Assembly (NCBI GenBank): GCA_003503995.1
Contig: DOCA01000219.1
Coordinates: 1-9,650 of the forward strand
Source: Holosporales bacterium
GTDB taxonomy: Bacteria; Pseudomonadota; Alphaproteobacteria; Caedimonadales; UBA9215
Direction: 5' to 3'
Length of the DNA: 9,650 nt
A model generated the notes under the pieces. That model was not told where the DNA came from. It did no database searches and was given only the letters and a program-made list of their open reading frames with translations. Shown piece by piece: positions 6,223-9,650 of this stretch. Position 1 is the first letter of the stretch. The number at the start of each line of letters is the position of its first letter. The translations under genes and the position numbers were made by a program.

Positions 6223-6252
6223 ATAATAAACACACTAAGTTTTATCTTTCAA
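6223..6252 (-). promoter_or_regulatory. Minus-strand promoter for rep2
   Basis: On the minus strand TTGAAA (6252-6247) is followed at 18 bases by TATTAT (6228-6223), five of six to each consensus hexamer. The transcript would begin near 6216 and carry a leader of about 147 bases before the rep2 ATG, overlapping the plus-strand hairpin RNA. Confidence 0.5.
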
Positions 6253-6345
6253 CCCCCTTTCTATAAAAAAGTCGAACTTTGTTGAATTAAACGCGCTTGA
6301 TCTGTTTGTTGATGAATGCTAACTTTAAAGAAAAAAGGAAGTTTT

Positions 6346-7386
6346 ATGAATACTTTTTCAGATTTTGGTCTTAATAAGAGTCAACTCGCAAGGCTTGCGG
6401 GTCTTTCCGCAACAACAATTAGAAACTATATAGAGGAATTAGAAGTTTATCCAACTGGAGGGTCTAAAAAAATCCCTAAGTACTCTTTAGTGGATTGTAG
6501 GAAAATACTAAAGAAGGCAATTGCTAGTAAGTTCCCAATAGAGAAAAAAGTACATACTTTCTTTAATTTTAAAGGGGGGGTTGGTAAAACAACATTTGCT
6601 TACCAAGTATCTTCGACTCTGGCATTGTTTGGATATAATGTTTTGGTTATAGATACTGATCCACAGTATAACTTGTCTACTGCATTTGGTGTTTATTTTG
6701 AAGGAGAAACAGGTAATCCTATTTCAGATGATAAAATGTCAAACATAAAAACATTATATGATGTTATCACTTATAAGTACCCTGTGGAGAGTGCTGTTAT
6801 TCCTGTTTTTGATGGCCTTTCATTAATACCATCTAACCTTAATTTGACACGTTTGGATCAGGAATTGTTTACAACAACTCGCAGAGAAGAGCAATTTAAT
6901 GAAATTATTAAACCATTGAGAAGTAAGTATGATTTCATCATAATGGATGTGAATCCTAGTATAAGCAACACAAATTTGAATGCGATTAATGCGTCAGATG
7001 TTATAAATGTTGTAGCTGAACTTCAAGTTTTCAGCTTGAGCAGCACAAACATGCTGCTCACAGAGCTCGATGACTTTTTCACAGAAAAAATGAGAAAGTC
7101 TGTACCTACTCTGAATATAGTTCCCAATAAGTATAATCCTAAAGATGTAAGTAGTCTAAAGGCAACGAGTGCCTTAAAAGAAACATATGGGAATTATATT
7201 AGAGATGGTTTTCACGTCAGGCAGTCTTCAGATTTCAATAGATCATCGGCAGAAATGATCCCGTTAGTTTTTGCTTCTAATAAAAACTCTAACGCTCTTC
7301 ATGATACTTTGGAACTAGTTGATGAAATTTTATTTTTATCATCTTCTAACAAAGAAAGAAGCATTTTAAAAGATGAGGTTGCTTAA
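6346..7386 (+). CDS. parA: ParA partition ATPase with N-terminal helix-turn-helix
   Basis: This 346-residue protein has a MerR-like helix-turn-helix at about residues 8-45 (KSQLARLAGLSATTIRNYIE). The deviant Walker A KGGVGKTT (76-83), Walker A' VIDTDPQYNL (101-110) and Walker B FIIMDVNPS (198-205, Asp201) follow. A DNA-binding N terminus marks the type Ia class, which also represses its own promoter. ParA forms ATP-dependent patches on the nucleoid and moves ParB-bound plasmids. I start at 6346, behind AAAAAAGGAAG, because the ATG at 6316 has no ribosome binding site. Walker B has Asn-Pro where Asp-x-Pro-Pro is common, a mild variation. parB begins at the base after the stop. Codons are very AT-rich, like lysR and parB and unlike the rep2/cargo block. 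Confidence 0.93.
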   Translation: MNTFSDFGLNKSQLARLAGLSATTIRNYIEELEVYPTGGSKKIPKYSLVDCRKILKKAIASKFPIEKKVHTFFNFKGGVGKTTFAYQVSSTLALFGYNVLVIDTDPQYNLSTAFGVYFEGETGNPISDDKMSNIKTLYDVITYKYPVESAVIPVFDGLSLIPSNLNLTRLDQELFTTTRREEQFNEIIKPLRSKYDFIIMDVNPSISNTNLNAINASDVINVVAELQVFSLSSTNMLLTELDDFFTEKMRKSVPTLNIVPNKYNPKDVSSLKATSALKETYGNYIRDGFHVRQSSDFNRSSAEMIPLVFASNKNSNALHDTLELVDEILFLSSSNKERSILKDEVA

Positions 7387-8178
7387 ATGACAATTGGAAT
7401 GAATAAAGACATTAATCCTATGTTGCGTGCTTTAAAGAAACCAAAAAATATGGGCATATCTCTTGCTGCAAGTGACTTAAGATCGGAAATTAAATATATT
7501 AATCCAAATGATATTAATCCATATAAAAAACAAGCTCGCGTTGTATTTAAGGATGATTCAATTAGAGAACTAGCTAGTTCTATTAAAAGCCAAGGAATTA
7601 TACAACCCTTGCAAGTAATACCTTCTGAAAAAGACTTGGGGAAATATGAAGTTGTTTCGGGAGAGAGAAGGTTAAGGGCAGCTATCTTATTAGAGATGGA
7701 TAAAGTACCATGCATCATTCTTGATTCTAAAAAAGATTCAGAGCTTGTGTCCATAATAGAAAATGTACAGAGAGTTGATTTGAATCCGCTTGAACTTGCT
7801 ATTTCTTTAAGTGATTTAACAAATAAAGCCAAGCATGGACAAAAGGGTGAAATAGCCCTTAAATTAGGAGTTTCCCCCTCTTTCCTATCCCAACATATAT
7901 CAGTAATGAAGCTACCTCTCGATGTGCGTGAATTTCTACTAAAAAAAGAGGGCCTCTCTCTTAAATATCTCTTAGAACTTATAAAGATTGATGATGATGA
8001 GGTGATTCGGGACAGAGTTTTTAATAGTAATAAAAAAGCTGTTTATCGTTCCATGTTAAAAGTATCTTATGATGGAAATGACTTCAAGTTTGACTTGTTA
8101 AATAAGAACAAAATTACAGACAATGATAGAGGGAAGTTTAAGAAAGCACTCGAAGATTTTTTAAGTACCCTCAGCTAA
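7387..8178 (+). CDS. parB: ParB-family centromere-binding protein
   Basis: This 263-residue protein carries the ParB N-terminal domain: an INPYKKQAR segment (about 44-51), IRELASSIKSQGIIQPLQV (59-77), the arginine patch GERRLRAA (92-99) and ENVQRVDLNPLE (125-136). A helix-turn-helix lies near 152-175 (GEIALKLGVSPSFLSQHISV), and a short C-terminal domain for dimer contact follows. GERRLRAA is the CTP-binding and clamp motif of classical ParB. Its ATG directly follows the parA stop (TAAATG), so translation is probably coupled; a second ATG four codons in is possible. The stop codon is embedded in the palindromic repeats that follow, its likely binding site. Confidence 0.93.
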   Translation: MTIGMNKDINPMLRALKKPKNMGISLAASDLRSEIKYINPNDINPYKKQARVVFKDDSIRELASSIKSQGIIQPLQVIPSEKDLGKYEVVSGERRLRAAILLEMDKVPCIILDSKKDSELVSIIENVQRVDLNPLELAISLSDLTNKAKHGQKGEIALKLGVSPSFLSQHISVMKLPLDVREFLLKKEGLSLKYLLELIKIDDDEVIRDRVFNSNKKAVYRSMLKVSYDGNDFKFDLLNKNKITDNDRGKFKKALEDFLSTLS

Positions 8179-8214
8179 AATTTAGAGCTCTAAAATTTAG
8201 AGCTCTAAATTTTA
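8176..8214. repeat. Palindromic tandem repeat after parB, candidate parS
   Basis: TAAAATTTAGAGCTC occurs twice in tandem (8176-8190 and 8191-8205), followed by TAAATTTTA (8206-8214). The second unit plus the tail is a perfect 24-bp palindrome centred at the SacI site (8202.5). The first unit holds a 14-bp palindrome centred 15 bp earlier (8187.5). The parB TAA is the first base group of the repeat. No T run follows, so it is unlikely to be a terminator. Position and symmetry fit a ParB-binding centromere. Confidence 0.6.
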
Positions 8215-8316
8215 GGATTTGTAAGGCTGGCGTAAAGCCATTGGACATACTCCATAGAGTTTCACAAATTTATCGTTTTTAGAATGTTATTAGTCGGAGA
8301 ATTTGAGGGTATCCTC
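8215..8316. other. AT-rich spacer between candidate parS and iterons
   Basis: No gene is seen. Small hairpins occur at TGGC/GCCA near 8227-8240 and GAGG/CCTC near 8306-8316. The AT-rich stretch next to the repeats could be an opening region of an origin, but nothing proves it. Confidence 0.3.
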
Positions 8317-8399
8317 TGTCAGGTTATGTATACCCCAGACGGATGTCAGGTATATCTTCTCAATATGTCAGGTATATCTTCTCAATATGTCAGGTTAGG
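8317..8399 (+). repeat. 22-bp iteron-like direct repeats, candidate replication origin
   Basis: TGTCAGGT starts at 8317, 8344, 8366 and 8388. The units beginning at 8344 and 8366 are identical over 22 bp, two helical turns. The first (27 bp) and last are divergent after the shared octamer. Regular 22-bp spacing is typical of Rep-binding iterons, so Rep1 or Rep2 may bind here. They could also belong to the partition or antitoxin system. Confidence 0.65.
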
Positions 8400-8455
8400 G
8401 TTTTGTTTCCAGTTTTCTTACAATTCACAGAGAGGGCCTAGAACCTAACCTGACA
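8388..8455. repeat. 12-bp inverted repeat closing the iteron array
   Basis: TGTCAGGTTAGG (8388-8399), the last iteron, is repeated in perfect inverse as CCTAACCTGACA (8444-8455), 44 bases away and directly beside the antitoxin stop. An inverted iteron next to a direct array is often a Rep operator or handcuffing site. Confidence 0.6.
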
Positions 8456-8458
8456 CTT

Positions 8459-8758
8459 TTAAGCTGTTTCATGAATGTCTTGTAATTCAATATGTATCCG
8501 CTTTCCTAGGGAAATAGCAGCACGCTCCAAGCTTTTTAAAGTTACACTTGTATTGTTAGGGTCTAAAATTCTATCCAATGCAGCTCTGCTTGTACGCATT
8601 CTTTTTGCTGCCTGTACTTTTGTAATATGTTGCTCTTTTAAAGATTTTTGAAATTCCCAAGCAAAAATAGTTTTCAGGGCGACAGCTTCGGCTTCAACAA
8701 GAATTCCTTCATCTTCAAGAAAATCATCAAAACTAGTTCCAATGTTTTTTTTATCCAT
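8459..8758 (-). CDS. HigA-like XRE-family antitoxin
   Basis: This 99-residue protein has an acidic N terminus (about 1-25) and a helix-turn-helix at about 42-82 (ITKVQAAKRMRTSRAALDRI, then SVTLKSLERAAISLGKR). It is the antitoxin form paired with gp49-like/HigB toxins: it neutralises the toxin and represses the shared promoter. AAGGA lies nine bases before the ATG. Its start overlaps the original end of the toxin frame by eight bases (8751-8758), the usual toxin-first order. It is intact, while the toxin frame is broken, so it may now serve only as a repressor or may neutralise related toxins elsewhere. Confidence 0.85.
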   Translation of the reverse strand: MDKKNIGTSFDDFLEDEGILVEAEAVALKTIFAWEFQKSLKEQHITKVQAAKRMRTSRAALDRILDPNNTSVTLKSLERAAISLGKRIHIELQDIHETA

Positions 8759-9092
8759 TTTTTAAAATCCTTTTTCTGTTGCGAGCCAAGGTCAAATCTT
8801 TTTCAGGCGTTTTCTGGCTCTTTTTAATAAAAGCATGTAGCAATATCATTATGTCCTTTTCGATGCAGAATAGAACCCTTGAGATTGTTCTTTAGCTTAT
8901 ATTTGACCTAACTTCGTACAAGCCACCACCTAATGGTTTGCAGACTGGCATTCCAATAGGCCAACCATATTCAACGAGCTTGATATCTGCACCAATGATT
9001 TTTTTATCTTCTTTAGGCAAACCCATGAGCCATTCTCTCACTGGCTCATTTCCTGAATCTAATTTAAAGAAGTATGCGTTTATTCTTTTCAT
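8751..9092 (-). pseudogene. HigB/gp49-like toxin interrupted by one in-frame TAA
   Basis: The frame from ATG 9092 (MKRINAYFFKLDSGNEPVRE) follows the phage gp49-like/HigB toxin pattern: WLMGLPKEDKKIIGADI, YGWPIGMP, LGGGLYEVRS. At 8894-8892 a TAA stops it after 66 residues. The same frame then continues without error for 46 more codons with the family's C-terminal end (RVLFCIEKD, LLHAFIKKSQKTP), reaching TAA 8753-8751 inside the antitoxin start. The full protein would be 113 residues, normal for the family. These toxins are ribosome-dependent mRNA interferases, and the lost half normally carries catalytic residues. One base change would explain the break, so it looks recent. Sequencing error is the main alternative. 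The longer start at 9179 is rejected because the promoter lies inside that stretch. Confidence 0.82.
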
Positions 9093-9097
9093 ACTTA

Positions 9098-9127
9098 AAT
9101 GTACCATTTGTGGTACACTTTTGTCAA
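9098..9127 (-). promoter_or_regulatory. Toxin-antitoxin promoter with palindromic operator
   Basis: On the minus strand TTGACA (9127-9122) is followed at 18 bases by TACATT (9103-9098). The operator-like inverted repeat TGTACC/GGTACA (9100-9105 and 9112-9117, six-base spacer) covers the -10 and spacer. The start site would fall at or next to the toxin ATG (9092), so the message is probably leaderless, which fits the missing ribosome binding site. The HigA-like protein is the likely repressor. Confidence 0.6.
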
Positions 9128-9215
9128 GGGGAAAAGTTGAATAATGTTTATGATTTTTAGGAGGAGGGGAGGGTGTCAAATTATGAGCAAAGAGTTGATT
9201 CTTTTGGTAGGCCTT

Positions 9216-9247
9216 AAAAAAAGAGGCATCTCATTTGAGATACCCCT
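9216..9247 (-). terminator. Intrinsic terminator of the HU (and probably rep1) transcript
   Basis: On the minus strand AGGGGTATCTC (9247-9237) pairs with GAGATGCCTCT (9232-9222) over 11 positions with two G-T pairs and a four-base loop. A run of T residues (9222-9216) follows. It lies 29 bases after the HU stop. Confidence 0.85.
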
Positions 9248-9251
9248 AGGT

Positions 9252-9260
9252 TTATCCACA
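9252..9260 (+). promoter_or_regulatory. Perfect DnaA box
   Basis: TTATCCACA matches the strong DnaA-binding consensus exactly. It lies between the HU stop and its terminator, about 0.8 kb from the iteron array. A single box can occur by chance, but on a plasmid with iterons it may mark host DnaA help in origin opening. Confidence 0.45.
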
Positions 9261-9275
9261 GGTTTGGGGGATAAC

Positions 9276-9551
9276 TTATGCGTTAATGGATTCTTTTAGA
9301 GGTTTTCCAGCTTTAAATCCAGCGACTTTGCAGGCAGCAATTTGAATAGCATCACCTGTACGAGGATTGCGGCCTGTTCTGGCAGGGCGGTCTTTCACAG
9401 TGAAGCTTCCAAAGCCAATGAGGCTAACGTCATTTCCGGCTTTAAGGGAGTTTGTAATTTGAGCCGTGAAAGAGTTCAAAAAGGCTTCACAGTCTTTTTT
9501 TGGAAGTGACGTGTCTTCTACTAGGGCGTTAATGAGTTCAGCTTTAGTCAT
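9276..9551 (-). CDS. HU-family nucleoid DNA-binding protein
   Basis: This 91-residue protein has standard HU length. Its helical N-terminal dimer part begins MTKAELINALVEDTSLPKKD. The GFGSF turn (46-50) follows, and then the DNA-bending beta arm, with VKDRPARTGRNPRTGDAI (52-69) and the conserved RNP. It ends FKAGKPLKESINA. HU binds and bends DNA without strict sequence preference and helps open replication origins. AAGGAT lies about eight bases before the ATG. The probable rep1 stop is 13 bases upstream and a terminator is 29 bases downstream, so rep1 and HU appear to form one unit. A Cys at 74 in the arm region (AACKVAG) is uncommon in HU. A host-like HU copy on a plasmid may reduce disturbance of host chromatin or serve replication. 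Confidence 0.95.
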   Translation of the reverse strand: MTKAELINALVEDTSLPKKDCEAFLNSFTAQITNSLKAGNDVSLIGFGSFTVKDRPARTGRNPRTGDAIQIAACKVAGFKAGKPLKESINA

Positions 9552-9564
9552 TTTAATATCCTTG

Positions 9565-9650
9565 TTAGGTTTTGTTAAATCGTTTCAACCATTGGTCCTT
9601 ATAGATCATGGCAAGGTTTTCATCATTAATAAAGTCGGATAAGAGAAAGA
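9565..9650 (-). CDS. Open frame from right edge, probable 3' end of rep1 across a circular junction
   Basis: A minus-strand frame enters at the right edge with two bases of a split codon and runs 27 codons (FLLSDFINDENLAMIYKDQW, then LKRFNKT) to TAA at 9567-9565. The split matches the single leftover base of the rep1 frame at position 1, so a closed circle gives one uninterrupted 188-codon gene, with ATC (Ile) at the joint. The stop lies 13 bases before the HU start, and the HU ribosome binding site sits in the gap, so the two would be co-transcribed. The composition is protein-like (amphipathic, charged). If the window is only a slice of a longer replicon, this is the tail of an unidentified gene instead. 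Confidence 0.5.
   Translation of the reverse strand, partial: FLLSDFINDENLAMIYKDQWLKRFNKT

Larger units (their letters stand above)
9128..9275. other. Gap between toxin-antitoxin promoter and HU gene
   Basis: This holds a purine-rich stretch (about 9162-9175), the HU terminator (9216-9247) and a DnaA box (9252-9260). A 38-codon plus-strand ORF at 9183-9299 overlaps the terminator and the HU 3' end and is not supported as a gene. Confidence 0.4.

Noticed and set aside
7383..7832. 149-codon minus-strand ORF
   Set aside because: It is the mirror of parB, whose motifs are clear on the plus strand.
8317..8399. Short direct repeats as a CRISPR array
   Set aside because: The units are contiguous without unique spacers and there are no cas genes; iterons fit better.
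9093..9179. Longer toxin start at 9179
   Set aside because: The extra residues (MTPSPPPKNHKHYS onward) do not fit the family, and the region contains the promoter and operator.
9183..9299. 38-codon plus-strand ORF behind a purine-rich AGGAGGAGGGG stretch
   Set aside because: It overlaps the HU terminator and 3' end, and the best ribosome-binding match is too far from the ATG; probably chance.
9607..9650. Plus-strand open frame MARFSSLIKSDKRK running off the right edge
   Set aside because: There is no ribosome binding site; the minus frame here continues rep1 across the probable circular joint.

Overview
The window looks like a small AT-rich plasmid from an alphaproteobacterium, possibly an intracellular or Holosporales/Rickettsiales-type lineage. 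That guess rests on base composition, the style of the HU and Rep-like proteins, and the gene mix; nothing in the window fixes the taxon. It carries two replication-initiator-like genes, a ParA/ParB partition pair, iteron-like and centromere-like repeats, a toxin-antitoxin locus, an HU gene and one metabolic cargo operon. There is no rRNA, tRNA, CRISPR array or recognisable insertion sequence.

The two ends of the window appear to join. A minus-strand gene (rep1) starts at 481 and runs off the left edge. A minus-strand open frame that enters from the right edge stops at 9565. If the molecule is closed, base 1 plus bases 9650-9649 complete one codon and the frame continues, giving a 188-residue protein whose stop lies 13 bases before the HU gene. 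The window may therefore be a complete circular plasmid of 9650 bp, cut inside rep1.

Layout. 1-481: rep1 (partial, minus). 482-850: a heavily folded leader on the rep1 side, with a plus-strand promoter and a terminator-ended small RNA that would be antisense to that leader. 850-1320: no convincing gene, but a nested 49-bp palindrome and a 29-codon ORF with a strong ribosome binding site. 1320-4736 (minus): a translationally coupled operon of a SagB-type FMN oxidoreductase, a POT-family peptide transporter and a LysR-type regulator. 4810-6069 (minus): rep2, a second winged-helix replication-like protein. 6070-6345: divergent control region with a minus promoter for rep2, an opposing plus promoter and an intrinsic terminator. 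6346-8178: parA-parB, followed at once by a SacI-containing palindromic repeat (candidate parS). 8317-8455: 22-bp iteron-like repeats with an inverted copy (candidate origin). 8459-9127 (minus): a HigB/HigA-like toxin-antitoxin operon whose toxin frame is broken by one TAA codon. 9216-9551 (minus): HU gene with terminator, with a perfect DnaA box between them.

How it works together (inference): rep1, rep2, iterons, DnaA box and HU would serve replication. The two plus-strand short RNAs, each lying opposite the leader of a rep gene, are candidates for antisense copy control. ParA/ParB and the palindromic repeat would serve segregation, and the toxin-antitoxin locus appears to be decaying. The cargo operon links a peptide-modifying type oxidoreductase to a peptide transporter and a regulator, and its product is unknown.
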